Part shown: one piece after another, positions 45,831-54,179 of the stretch
Position numbering within the stretch: the stretch's first letter is position 1
How the letters are laid out: the number at the start of each line of letters is the position of its first letter
NCBI GenBank assembly: GCA_039969155.1
Contig: JBDVOJ010000015.1
Coordinates: 35,381-99,380 of the forward strand
DNA length: 64,000 nucleotides
Source of the DNA: GCA-002733465 sp039969155
GTDB lineage: Bacteria > Pseudomonadota > Gammaproteobacteria > Enterobacterales > Kangiellaceae
Direction of reading: 5' to 3'
The notes under the pieces: generated by a model
What the model was told of the DNA's origin: nothing
Seen by the model: the letters and a program-made list of their open reading frames with translations, nothing else
The model's database searches: none
Translations under genes and position numbers: made by a program

Positions 45831-46406
45831 TTATTCAAATTGTTCCAGTATTTGTGCGGTTTCAAACACAGGTAATCCGACTACTCCCGAATAACTGCCA
45901 TTGATGCTCTCGATAAACCGAGCCGCATATCCTTGAATTCCGTATCCACCGGCTTTATCGAAACAATCTCCGGTAGCAATATAGTCCAGCATTTGTTGTT
46001 CTTTCAGTTTAGCAAACTTCACCTCGGTCACTGAGGTTTTGTTAACAGTTTTGAGTCCATTTGTGACCACCACGCAAGTCATCACTAAGTGAGTATTATC
46101 CGATAACATGTTAAGCATTTGTATCGCGTCTTGCCTAGATTTAGGTTTACCGAGTATTTGTTCACCAACAACAACACTGGTATCAGCCGCAACAAGCGGG
46201 ACCTCTTGTTTTCGAGCGTTCGAAGACCAGCCCGCTACTGCTTTGCTTTGCGCAATCCGCTCTACATAATCTAGAGGGGCCTCATTGTTTCGCACAGATT
46301 CATCAATATCAGCAGATAAGCACTCAAACTCCACTCCTATTTGAAGCAACAACTCTTTTCTTCTTGGTGATTTTGATGCTAAATAAACTTTCAATACTTT
46401 CCCCAT
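45831..46406 (-). CDS. maf: Maf-family nucleotide pyrophosphatase
   Basis: A house-cleaning nucleotide pyrophosphatase that hydrolyses non-canonical NTPs, and probably YhdE-type dTTP/UTP. It has the N-terminal S-x-S-P-R-R-K-E-L-L signature, a VAADTSVVVG metal/phosphate segment and a C-terminal GGYGIQGYAA/F motif. The 191-residue length is normal. It starts one base after the mreD stop, so it is translationally linked to the mre genes. There is a cell-shape and rRNA-processing neighbourhood, but no direct functional link has been shown. Confidence 0.9.
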   Translation of the reverse strand: MGKVLKVYLASKSPRRKELLLQIGVEFECLSADIDESVRNNEAPLDYVERIAQSKAVAGWSSNARKQEVPLVAADTSVVVGEQILGKPKSRQDAIQMLNMLSDNTHLVMTCVVVTNGLKTVNKTSVTEVKFAKLKEQQMLDYIATGDCFDKAGGYGIQGYAARFIESINGSYSGVVGLPVFETAQILEQFE

Positions 46407-46892
46407 TTATTGACAGAACTTTCGTCGAACGTCTCTCAGTAAAATAAACACCCAAGGCCAAAAAAGCATTGCTCCGACCAACGGAAGCCAATATTGATAA
46501 TCGCTACTGACGGGTTCAACAAAACCTCGCAAAATAAGGCCTAATAACATGTGAATTCCTATCACTACAGTGATATTGAGAGATTGTTTCCAACGAGGAA
46601 AGAGCCTCAAACGATGAAAAGTCATTTGAATTAGGTAAGCCACCAGAGCAAAGGTCATAGCATGGATGCCAAACACCGTTCCATAAAGTACATCAACGAA
46701 CAAACCAACGACCCAACCAACTATCACTCCGACGCGATTAGGAACAGCCATTACCCAGTAGATCAAAACCAATGCAACCCAATCAGGCTTAAATAAATCG
46801 ATAGCGTCCGGGAGCGGCAGAATATTCATAAACATAGCGACCGCAAATGACAGTACGATGACCATGGTTCCCTTTGAATCAGTCTTCGCCAT
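46407..46892 (-). CDS. mreD: Rod-shape-determining protein MreD
   Basis: An inner-membrane protein of the elongasome, with about five hydrophobic helices in 161 residues. The N-terminal segment and the Pro-containing I-L-P-L-P-D loop match the MreD family, and the lone polar motif G-L-F-V-D-V-L-Y-G is typical. I start it at ATG 46892, which overlaps the end of mreC by 14 bases; the TTG at 46910 is less likely. With mreC it forms the rod-shape complex, but mreB is absent from this locus. Confidence 0.9.
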   Translation of the reverse strand: MAKTDSKGTMVIVLSFAVAMFMNILPLPDAIDLFKPDWVALVLIYWVMAVPNRVGVIVGWVVGLFVDVLYGTVFGIHAMTFALVAYLIQMTFHRLRLFPRWKQSLNITVVIGIHMLLGLILRGFVEPVSSDYQYWLPLVGAMLFWPWVFILLRDVRRKFCQ

Positions 46893-47739
46893 TGATTTCA
46901 GCCTCACCAAAATCTTCAGTTTGATCAGTCCAAACTAACAACACCGACGAAAGCTGTTCAAGTTTTGCGTTGGGGACAGCGGTGATCATAGCGTAAGCTT
47001 TACCGGGGTCGTGTTTCACTTCGGTAACAGTAGCAACAGGATAACCAACCGGAAATTTTTGTCCTAATCCCGAGCTAATTAATACATCGCCGACCTTAAT
47101 ATCTGTTGTATCGGTAACATTGCGTAAAAACAATTGGTTTATTTGACCACTACCAGCCGCTATCGATCGAACATTATTTCGAGCCACTCTTATCGGAATA
47201 GCATGTCGAGCATCCGATATCATAAGGACCCGCGCAGAAGTTAGAAAAACAGTTTCTACCTGCCCTACTATGCCATTCGCATCAATCACAGTTTGACCTT
47301 CAAACACACCGCTGGAAGATCCCTTGTTTATAACGAAATCTAAACGAAAGGGGTCATCGTCGATATGAATAATTTCTGCTAATAGGCGCCTTTCTAGTTC
47401 TAAATTTTCACTACCAAGTAAATTCCTCAGCCTTGAGTTTTCCGCTTGGATAGCAATGAACTTTTGCAGCTGCGACTTTAAAATACGAGATTCTTCTCTA
47501 AGCTTTTGATTTTCTTGGCGTAGTTGAGATCTAGTCGCTAATGACTGGCCACCCCAAGCAGAAAATTCTCTCGGTATATCCGCAAGATATATGACTGGTG
47601 TCATGAGAGTTCCTAGGGTGTTTCTAAGTCCCTGCAAGTGCTTTTCATGGTGATCAACAAACATCAAGACTGCAGATAGCAGCACAACGATAAATAGCCG
47701 AGTGGAGTGAGAATCTCCCTGAGAAAATAGCGTTTTAAT
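46879..47739 (-). CDS. mreC: Rod-shape-determining protein MreC, probable ATT start
   Basis: Cell-shape protein, periplasmic with one N-terminal membrane helix and a coiled coil (about 70-115 from the new start). GTG 47685 would begin mid-helix. An in-frame TAG lies five codons before ATT 47739, and the intervening frame reads I-K-T-L-F-S-Q-G..., matching the MreC N terminus (E. coli M-K-P-I-F-S-R-G). AGAGGA lies 8 bases upstream of ATT. I therefore infer a rare ATT start, giving 286 residues. C-terminal MreC segments (A-T-H/R-A-I-P-I-R, V-G-D-V-L-I-S-S-G-L-G) are present. It overlaps mreD by 14 bases. Its own sigma-70 promoter is visible upstream. Confidence 0.85.
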   Translation of the reverse strand: MKTLFSQGDSHSTRLFIVVLLSAVLMFVDHHEKHLQGLRNTLGTLMTPVIYLADIPREFSAWGGQSLATRSQLRQENQKLREESRILKSQLQKFIAIQAENSRLRNLLGSENLELERRLLAEIIHIDDDPFRLDFVINKGSSSGVFEGQTVIDANGIVGQVETVFLTSARVLMISDARHAIPIRVARNNVRSIAAGSGQINQLFLRNVTDTTDIKVGDVLISSGLGQKFPVGYPVATVTEVKHDPGKAYAMITAVPNAKLEQLSSVLLVWTDQTEDFGEAEINGED

Positions 47740-47800
47740 GGAATGATTCCTCTAGACCTTACGGCGCTGGCTAACAGTTTGATATTTATAGAATTTTGCT

Positions 47801-47829
47801 ATTTTATCCTATTCTCTAACAGGACTCAA
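47801..47829 (-). promoter_or_regulatory. Sigma-70-like promoter of mreC operon
   Basis: On the minus strand, TTGAGT (complement of 47824-47829) and TAAAAT (complement of 47801-47806) are separated by 17 bp. Transcription would start near 47793, giving a leader of about 54 bases before ATT 47739. It lies just downstream of the MFS gene, so the mre block is likely transcribed independently. Confidence 0.65.
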
Positions 47830-47846
47830 AATTTACTTTGAAAAGC

Positions 47847-49169
47847 TTAAGTGTGGCACTCAAGATCCTTATGGAGGTGTTTACCCGCAAGCAAAAACAA
47901 ACTAATTGCCACCAAAGACACCATGAGAGTCGAAGCGAGAGCCAGTCTAAGTGACTCAATACCATAATTCGGCGCTAACCAATCAGAAACAGCTCCTACA
48001 AACAATGGCCCGAGCCCAAGTCCGATTAAATTGAGAACCAAAAACAAAACGGCCGAAGCAAATGCTCTCATGTTAGCAGGAACTAGAGAATGGGTGATCG
48101 CGATTGATGGGCCCAAAAACAAACTGACCGCAGTATATGCGACAAAAAGGGAACCTAGCACAATAGCTATCGAAGAATGGAAATAATAGAGTAACAAGAA
48201 TGGGATTGCTATTATTGCTCCAAACGCTGACACTTTAACGTACCATCGTTTATCATGTTTTCCGAGCTTATCCGCAAGATACCCTCCTAATAAGGTTCCT
48301 GTAGCTCCAGCAATACCAAGAATTAATCCGGCATAAAGACCAATATCGGCTTTCGATAAACCATGTAAACGTTCTAAGAATGATGGTAGCCAATTACCTA
48401 GAGCATATGTTCCGAACGAGTGTAATCCAGCAGCGAAGGCCAAATATACAAATGAACGTTTTTGCAGTAGTTGCTTAGTTACTCGCCAAAAGCTAAGGGA
48501 ATTTGCGGCATCGGCAACCGTAGTTCTTTTAGGCTCTTTGACTGTAAAAAAGAAAAACATCGCAAACAGGACTCCAGGTAGTCCGAGAGCTAAGAAAGCG
48601 ATTCTCCAACCATAGTTTGCATCTAGCCACCCACCCAACGAAAATCCGAATAGAATACCAATATAAATCCCCATCGAGTAAACCGACAGAGCTGTGGCGC
48701 GTTGGTTCTCTGAAAAGTAGTCTGAAATCATAGAGTGAGCAGGAGGGCTGCATCCCGCTTCACCCACGCCAACTCCGATTCTCGCCAAGACTAATTGAAT
48801 GTAATTTTGTGCCAGACCACATAAAGCCGTCATCGCGCTCCACGCCACTACCGCAATGGCCACCACATTTCTGCGATTACCGCGATCAGCTAATCGTGCT
48901 ATGGGGATCCCTAGAATCACATAGAATAATGCAAATGAAAGTCCAGACAGTAAGCCCAGTTGAGTGTCACTCAATAATAACTCTTGTTTGATCGACTCCT
49001 GTAAGATAACAAGAATTTGTCGATCAATAAAATTAAACACGTAGACCACAGTCAGCATCAATAGAACGTAATTACGATAACCATTGGATACTGAAGATTT
49101 CGAAGCTATATTGTCACCGTCTAAAATATCAGATTTATAAGGCTCTTGCTCTTTATTATCTACACTCAT
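47847..49169 (-). CDS. MFS transporter (spinster-like)
   Basis: A 440-residue major facilitator with about 12 hydrophobic helices. The N-terminal F-I-D-R-Q-I and the loop 2-3 motif D-R-G-N-R-R fit the MFS pattern, and G-E-A-G-C-S-P-P-A in helix 4 is typical of spinster-type sphingolipid/lysolipid transporters. The N-terminal ~30 residues are cytosolic and polar. Substrate cannot be inferred. It lies between acpS and mreC on the same strand, where mreB or gat genes might be expected in other bacteria. The function could be unrelated to its neighbours. Confidence 0.85.
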   Translation of the reverse strand: MSVDNKEQEPYKSDILDGDNIASKSSVSNGYRNYVLLMLTVVYVFNFIDRQILVILQESIKQELLLSDTQLGLLSGLSFALFYVILGIPIARLADRGNRRNVVAIAVVAWSAMTALCGLAQNYIQLVLARIGVGVGEAGCSPPAHSMISDYFSENQRATALSVYSMGIYIGILFGFSLGGWLDANYGWRIAFLALGLPGVLFAMFFFFTVKEPKRTTVADAANSLSFWRVTKQLLQKRSFVYLAFAAGLHSFGTYALGNWLPSFLERLHGLSKADIGLYAGLILGIAGATGTLLGGYLADKLGKHDKRWYVKVSAFGAIIAIPFLLLYYFHSSIAIVLGSLFVAYTAVSLFLGPSIAITHSLVPANMRAFASAVLFLVLNLIGLGLGPLFVGAVSDWLAPNYGIESLRLALASTLMVSLVAISLFLLAGKHLHKDLECHT

Positions 49170-49183
49170 TAACGACCCAATAA

Positions 49184-49564
49184 TTAAGTTTCTAAGATGA
49201 CTTGTGCTACAGCATACTCTTTTTCGTCACTAATACTTAAAAAAATATGGTTAATTCCTTTTTCTTCTATCTTCGACTTGGTGTCACCATGCAAACAAAT
49301 CAAAGGTTTTCCCTGCTCATCATTGACGATCTCAATCCGTGGCAATGTGACACCTTCAACGATTCCGGTGCCGAGCGCCTTAGCAAAAGCTTCCTTGGCC
49401 GCGAATCTTTTAGCTAAATACCTTGGTTTGTTTTTAAGTGAATCAATGAGCACCACTTCATTAGGATGAAGAATCTTATTAATAAACTTTTCACCATGCT
49501 TGTCTATCGATCGTTCCATTCGTTCTATTTGAACAATATCGATACCCACGCCAAAAATGCTCAC
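49184..49564 (-). CDS. acpS: Holo-[acyl-carrier-protein] synthase
   Basis: Transfers phosphopantetheine from CoA to apo-ACP. Family motifs are present: GVGIDIVQIERM at the N terminus (Asp8 binds Mg2+) and RFAAKEAFAKALG with the catalytic Glu. The length of 126 residues is normal. It starts with GTG, overlapping the pdxJ stop by four bases (GTGA), so the pair is translationally coupled. It closes the lepA-to-acpS operon. Confidence 0.94.
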   Translation of the reverse strand: MSIFGVGIDIVQIERMERSIDKHGEKFINKILHPNEVVLIDSLKNKPRYLAKRFAAKEAFAKALGTGIVEGVTLPRIEIVNDEQGKPLICLHGDTKSKIEEKGINHIFLSISDEKEYAVAQVILET

Positions 49565-50298
49565 TGTCTGGCCTGCTGCATGATTTGTTTCATATCCGCA
49601 ACGGCTTTCTCTAATCCAGTAAAGACTGCTCGTGCAATAATCGCATGGCCGATATTTAATTCATAGATATCGTCAATCGCTGCAATATCCTGAACATTGT
49701 GGTAGTGCAAACCGTGTCCAGCATTAACAATTAACCCCAATGAGACAGCTTCGGTAACTCCTTGTTTGATTTGCGATAAACATTCAAGTCGGCTCTCTTC
49801 CGAGCTCGCATCGGCATAATGGCCGGTATGGATTTCAATATAAGGCGCGCCCGCTTTAGCGGCAGCTTTGATTTGCTCTGATTGAGCATCAATAAATAAT
49901 GAAACCTTAATCCCTTCTGCTGCTAGCATATCGCAAGCTGTTTTTACTTTATCAAACTGCCCGACGACATCTAGTCCTCCTTCTGTGGTTAATTCTTCTC
50001 GTTTTTCTGGGACTAAACAAACAAACTCGGGTTTTGTTTTAATAGCGATGGCTAACATTTCATCGGTAACCGCCATTTCTAAATTTAAACGAGAGTTGAT
50101 ACATTCTTTGACTAACTCAACATCTCTATCTTGGATATGGCGTCGATCTTCTCGTAGATGAATAGTAATACCATCCGCGCCCCCCTGCTCTGCAATCAAC
50201 GCAGCGTGAAAAACTTGCGGATAATCGGTTCCCCGAGCTTCTCTGATAGTTGCGACATGGTCAACATTGACCCCGAGATAAATTGGCTTGTTAGACAT
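49561..50298 (-). CDS. pdxJ: Pyridoxine 5'-phosphate synthase
   Basis: Condenses 1-deoxyxylulose 5-phosphate and 3-amino-2-oxopropyl phosphate to PNP in DXP-dependent vitamin B6 synthesis. The 245-residue TIM barrel has the signature NVDHVATIREARG, HLREDRRHI and a late GHGLHYHN motif. The recO-pdxJ-acpS order is conserved in gammaproteobacteria. PdxA is not in the window. Confidence 0.95.
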   Translation of the reverse strand: MSNKPIYLGVNVDHVATIREARGTDYPQVFHAALIAEQGGADGITIHLREDRRHIQDRDVELVKECINSRLNLEMAVTDEMLAIAIKTKPEFVCLVPEKREELTTEGGLDVVGQFDKVKTACDMLAAEGIKVSLFIDAQSEQIKAAAKAGAPYIEIHTGHYADASSEESRLECLSQIKQGVTEAVSLGLIVNAGHGLHYHNVQDIAAIDDIYELNIGHAIIARAVFTGLEKAVADMKQIMQQARQ

Positions 50299-50345
50299 GT
50301 TAGTTTCTCTGTATTTTCTATTCGAACAATTCTAAATTAGTTTGT

Positions 50346-51047
50346 TTACAACCATAGTTTACGGCTTTCTAGTGGTTTTTGACCAATAATTTGTCGCAAT
50401 AACATTTGAGTGATTTGTTGGCAGTTCTTTTCTTCCAGCTCGGTGTAATGACCGGTACCTAGAGCGATAATGGCAGCCCCAGTAAATCGTTTATGACTCT
50501 GCTCAATCATATTAGAATGATTTACTTGCTCAAATCCCTGTTCCAAATTAAAAAAGTAGTCTCTGTTTGGCTCGATAGCTTCACCGGAGATATCGAAATT
50601 CCAATCGGGCGCTACGCCTAATTCTGTTAGCAATGCGACTTCAAAATTTCTTAAGCTATTGGTCAGTGATTCGCCAGCCGCTAGCGCATTGATTACTTGC
50701 TGATAGTGGTCGAACAGAGCCGGGTATTCCTGCCACTCTTGGATCGCGCGAGTAATTAATTCATTGACATAGTAACCACAAGCCATGGCGCGACCATCGA
50801 GTCGATTAAACAAACCTACCGGCTCTACTTGGCAGAGAGTTTTGAGATCTGACCGTCCAGTGTATTCAATGTTTAACAGAGAAAAAGGTTGTAATATAGC
50901 TCGTTGAGACTGAGATGACTTTCGTTTTATCCCCTTAGCAACCAGTGTAAAACGACCAAAGCTTTGACTAAAAAGATCCACTAGTAAGCTAGTTTCTCGA
51001 TAAGGGCGACTATGCAATACGTAACCATGAGTCGTGTGGTTATGCAT
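50346..51047 (-). CDS. recO: DNA repair protein RecO
   Basis: A recombination mediator that loads RecA with RecR. It has an N-terminal OB fold (about 8-80, with Y-V-L-H-S-R-P-Y-x-E-T-S and A-K-G-I-K-R) and a helical C-terminal domain. I start it at ATG 51047 (233 residues); GTG 51056 would add three residues. At this length the zinc-binding Cys cluster of longer RecO versions is absent, which is normal for gammaproteobacteria. It is closely followed by era and pdxJ. Confidence 0.9.
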   Translation of the reverse strand: MHNHTTHGYVLHSRPYRETSLLVDLFSQSFGRFTLVAKGIKRKSSQSQRAILQPFSLLNIEYTGRSDLKTLCQVEPVGLFNRLDGRAMACGYYVNELITRAIQEWQEYPALFDHYQQVINALAAGESLTNSLRNFEVALLTELGVAPDWNFDISGEAIEPNRDYFFNLEQGFEQVNHSNMIEQSHKRFTGAAIIALGTGHYTELEEKNCQQITQMLLRQIIGQKPLESRKLWL

Positions 51048-51059
51048 AACTATCACTAA

Positions 51060-52016
51060 TTAGCTGGAGTGCTCGTCAAAGCCAAGTGAGCGTAAGGCTC
51101 TTTCGTCATCTGCCCAACCGTCTTTTACTTTTACCCAAAGTTCTAAGAAAATCTTTTGATCAAAAACCTCGGCCATATCCAATCGCGCATCAGTTCCAAC
51201 TTTTTTAAGCCGGCTACCCCCTTTACCAATGACAATTGATTTCTGCGAACTTCGTTCAACCAAAATCAAACCATTGATTCTGAGGGTTCCATTTTCATCC
51301 ATTTTAAACTGCTCTATTTCAACCGTCATCGAATAAGGAAGTTCGTCGCCCAATTGCCTAATTAATTTCTCTCTAATTATCTCAGCCGCCAAAAAGCGCT
51401 CACTTCTATCCGTATAATAATCTTCCGGATAAATAAATTCACCCTCAGGCATATACTTGATCAAAAGCTGTTTTAGCTCATCGACTTGATCACCTTGCAA
51501 TGCCGCCCCAGGAATTAGCTCTTGAAAGGTATGTTTGGCCGATAAAGTTTGCAAGAAAGGTAATAGCTTTTCTTTTTCTTTGATCTGATCGATCTTATTT
51601 ACAAATAGAATTATTGGCTTGTCAGTTTTTTTGATATGTTGCAGAACTAGTTCATCGTCTTCGGTCCATCTCTCAGGCTCTACGATAAATACCACAACAT
51701 CGACATCTGATATGGAACTAGACGCCGCTCGGTTCATAAACCGATTAATTGCTCGGGGCTCTTTCTTATGGATACCGGGAGTATCAACATAAATGAGTTG
51801 AGTTGTTCCAAAAGAATCAATCCCCATTATCCGATGCCGAGTAGTCTGCGGCTTTCGAGAAGTAATACTGAGTTTTTGTCCTAACAAATGATTGAGTAAA
51901 GTCGATTTACCTACATTTGGTCGTCCGACAAAGGCTACAAAACCACAGCGAGTATTACTCTGCTCATCGTTACTGCCTTCAACACCTTGCTTTTTAGTAG
52001 AATTCATCGAGTTCAC
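51060..52016 (-). CDS. era: GTPase Era
   Basis: A GTPase that binds 16S rRNA during 30S maturation. The P-loop G1 is GRPNVGKS, G2/G3 are YVDTPG, and G4 is NKID. The usual G5 'SA' motif is replaced by GAALQG, a small deviation. The C-terminal KH domain includes V-I-G-K-G-G-S. I use GTG 52016, which overlaps the rnc stop by GTGA, as at acpS; ATG 52007 is possible and gives three residues fewer. Total length ~318, near normal. Confidence 0.93.
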   Translation of the reverse strand: MNSMNSTKKQGVEGSNDEQSNTRCGFVAFVGRPNVGKSTLLNHLLGQKLSITSRKPQTTRHRIMGIDSFGTTQLIYVDTPGIHKKEPRAINRFMNRAASSSISDVDVVVFIVEPERWTEDDELVLQHIKKTDKPIILFVNKIDQIKEKEKLLPFLQTLSAKHTFQELIPGAALQGDQVDELKQLLIKYMPEGEFIYPEDYYTDRSERFLAAEIIREKLIRQLGDELPYSMTVEIEQFKMDENGTLRINGLILVERSSQKSIVIGKGGSRLKKVGTDARLDMAEVFDQKIFLELWVKVKDGWADDERALRSLGFDEHSS

Positions 52017-52708
52017 TTTGTTTTCTTATCAATTTGTAATTCTTCTATCGCTTTGCTTGCCGCGTCTTGTTCAGCTTTTCTGCGACTTGCACCCTGCCCT
52101 TGAATTGAAGTGTCTTGATATTCTATTTGGCATTCCACCCAATACTTTTTGGCGTGATCTTTACCTGCCTCTTTTATCACTTCATATTCAGGCGTCTTTT
52201 GTCCTCGAGCTTGAAGCCATTCCTGTAACCTAGTTTTCGGATCTTTTTGAGCCATTTTTAGTGACAGCTGAGAAATTTTGTTTTGATATAAGTTTAAAAT
52301 AAAACTCTGCGTAGTTTCGAAGTCACTATCAAGTTTTACCGCCCCTATAATTGCCTCAAAGGTATCCGATAAAATAGAGTCTCTTCTAAATCCGCCACTT
52401 TTTAACTCACCACTACCTAGTATCAAAAAATCGCTAAAATTAAGCTCTTTAGCAATTTCAGATAACGCTTTTTCTTTCACCAAAAATGCACGCAGTCTGC
52501 TCAATTGACCTTCATCAGCCTTAGGAAATTTTTGAAAAAGTTCTAGAGCAATCACATGTCCAAGTACGGCATCTCCTAAATACTCCAATCGCTCATTATG
52601 CAAATGGTGAGCGCTTCGATGAGTCAATGCCTGCTTTAGTAAAGAAAGATCGTTAAACTGATAGCCAATTGTTTTTTGCAACAAGGCTAAATTAGGTTTA
52701 CGTGACAT
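52013..52708 (-). CDS. rnc: Ribonuclease III
   Basis: Cleaves double-stranded RNA in rRNA and some mRNAs. The nine-residue signature NERLEYLGD is at about 38-46 and the second acidic cluster is at D-T-F-E-A-I-I-G. A C-terminal dsRNA-binding domain spans about 155-225. The 231-residue length is normal. The order lepB-DUF4845-rnc-era-recO is typical, and era starts at the rnc stop. Confidence 0.96.
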   Translation of the reverse strand: MSRKPNLALLQKTIGYQFNDLSLLKQALTHRSAHHLHNERLEYLGDAVLGHVIALELFQKFPKADEGQLSRLRAFLVKEKALSEIAKELNFSDFLILGSGELKSGGFRRDSILSDTFEAIIGAVKLDSDFETTQSFILNLYQNKISQLSLKMAQKDPKTRLQEWLQARGQKTPEYEVIKEAGKDHAKKYWVECQIEYQDTSIQGQGASRRKAEQDAASKAIEELQIDKKTK

Positions 52709-52711
52709 GAG

Positions 52712-53083
52712 CTAACGACTAGGTCGAATTTCTTCGTTGAATTCAACAATCGCAGATAGATTACTGATAATAGAAGCACGTTGTTCATACTGTACCAAAA
52801 TATACTTTTCTCCAGAACGATCGCGCATGGTTTTGAAGGCTTTGGTATCAATGCCACGCACATTGTTGATAGAGAGACGACTTTGGAGTGTCGAGTTAAC
52901 CGTTTTATTTGACATGTTTTCAAACTCTCTCGAATCAACTAAATCTTGTAAGGCAGCTCGGATAATTCGATGTTCGAAATAAATAGGAACCACTTTGAAA
53001 GCCTGCATAGCAATAAAACCGACCATTCCTATGACGGCTAACCAGCCCCACATGGTGGCACCATTTTGACGTTTTATGTTCAT
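52712..53083 (-). CDS. DUF4845-family membrane protein
   Basis: A small inner-membrane protein of the DUF4845 family, found between lepB and rnc in many proteobacteria. A transmembrane helix spans roughly 10-32, followed by a soluble strand-rich part. I start it at ATG 53083, because AGAGGA lies 6 bases upstream; ATG 53089 is too close to that site. Its function is unknown. Location suggests a role linked to protein export or ribosome assembly. Confidence 0.85.
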   Translation of the reverse strand: MNIKRQNGATMWGWLAVIGMVGFIAMQAFKVVPIYFEHRIIRAALQDLVDSREFENMSNKTVNSTLQSRLSINNVRGIDTKAFKTMRDRSGEKYILVQYEQRASIISNLSAIVEFNEEIRPSR

Positions 53084-53213
53084 AAGCATTCCTCTAAAAA
53101 ATCGTAATACTGTCTTACAAGTGGCTTTGTATTTATCAGTTTAGCACAAATCGATTTTGACTATTTTTTCTAACTAAAACTCATAGAATTTTTAACACTG
53201 TCCAAACCAAGAG

Positions 53214-54146
53214 CTATTCGATAGCTCCTACGCGATCGAGATCTACGCCAGTAGGAACCCAACTGAAAAATCGATTCTTAATACCAAACTCAAAGTGCAT
53301 CCAAATACTAACGGCCTGACCAACCAAGTTTTCTTCAGGAACATAGTGAGTAGTATCCCAAAAGCGGCTGTCTTTACTATTGTCCCGATTATCGCCCATA
53401 ACAAAGTATTTACCTTGTGGAACAATAAAAACCGAGTTCTTGCGCTGTCCATTTTTAGTATAGTGTGGAACATTTGGATTGTTCAATATACCGTGCGTAG
53501 CGCCATCGATGGTTTCAACAAATTCGCGGTTAACTACTCCAACGCCTGAATCTGGATTTCTATCGATATAGCCAGGACCTGCAACCAACTCTTTTTTGAC
53601 ATGAACCTCCTTTGGACACTCAGACTGCGCAACACCATCAGGACACGCAGGTTTTATGTACAGCTCTTTTTGCGTAGTGTAGATTATTCTATCCCCAGGA
53701 ATTCCAATCACTCGTTTAATGTAATCTTCACCGGTATCCGGCGCTCTAAAAACCGCGACATCACCGCGTTTAGGCAGTCCGATATCAACGACTTTTTGAG
53801 AGTTTATCGGTAATCTTAAGCCATAGTTAAACTTGTTAACTAGAATAAAATCACCTTCTTTCAAAGTAGGCTTCATTGATGCAGACGGGATTTGAAACGG
53901 TTCATATAAAAAGGAACGTAACACGACAATAATAAAAAGTATCGGGAAGAACGATTTGGCATAATCCACATGAATCGGTTCTTTTGCTACCGCATCAATC
54001 GCTTCTTGTGGCGGCTTAAGCATTTTGTCATATAGATCTTTAACTGCTTGTTTGCGCTTCTTTCCAGCGGTCAATGAGTCGATTAACCAAACTATCCCTG
54101 ATACAAACATCAAAACGACTAAAATTATTCCGTAATAACTACTCAT
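53214..54146 (-). CDS. lepB: Signal peptidase I
   Basis: Removes signal peptides from exported proteins in the inner membrane. It has two N-terminal hydrophobic segments (about 4-24 and 66-80). The Ser90/Lys144 dyad lies in SASMKPT and YIKRVIG, as in E. coli. The GDNRDNS and later conserved boxes are present. The length is 310 residues. Between the second and third boxes there is an insertion with a pair of Cys residues (A-C-P-D and S-E-C-P), seen in other gammaproteobacterial homologues. It follows lepA. Confidence 0.95.
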   Translation of the reverse strand: MSSYYGIILVVLMFVSGIVWLIDSLTAGKKRKQAVKDLYDKMLKPPQEAIDAVAKEPIHVDYAKSFFPILFIIVVLRSFLYEPFQIPSASMKPTLKEGDFILVNKFNYGLRLPINSQKVVDIGLPKRGDVAVFRAPDTGEDYIKRVIGIPGDRIIYTTQKELYIKPACPDGVAQSECPKEVHVKKELVAGPGYIDRNPDSGVGVVNREFVETIDGATHGILNNPNVPHYTKNGQRKNSVFIVPQGKYFVMGDNRDNSKDSRFWDTTHYVPEENLVGQAVSIWMHFEFGIKNRFFSWVPTGVDLDRVGAIE

Positions 54147-54179
54147 CTATACAGTCACCCTTATTTAAATATTTGACAT

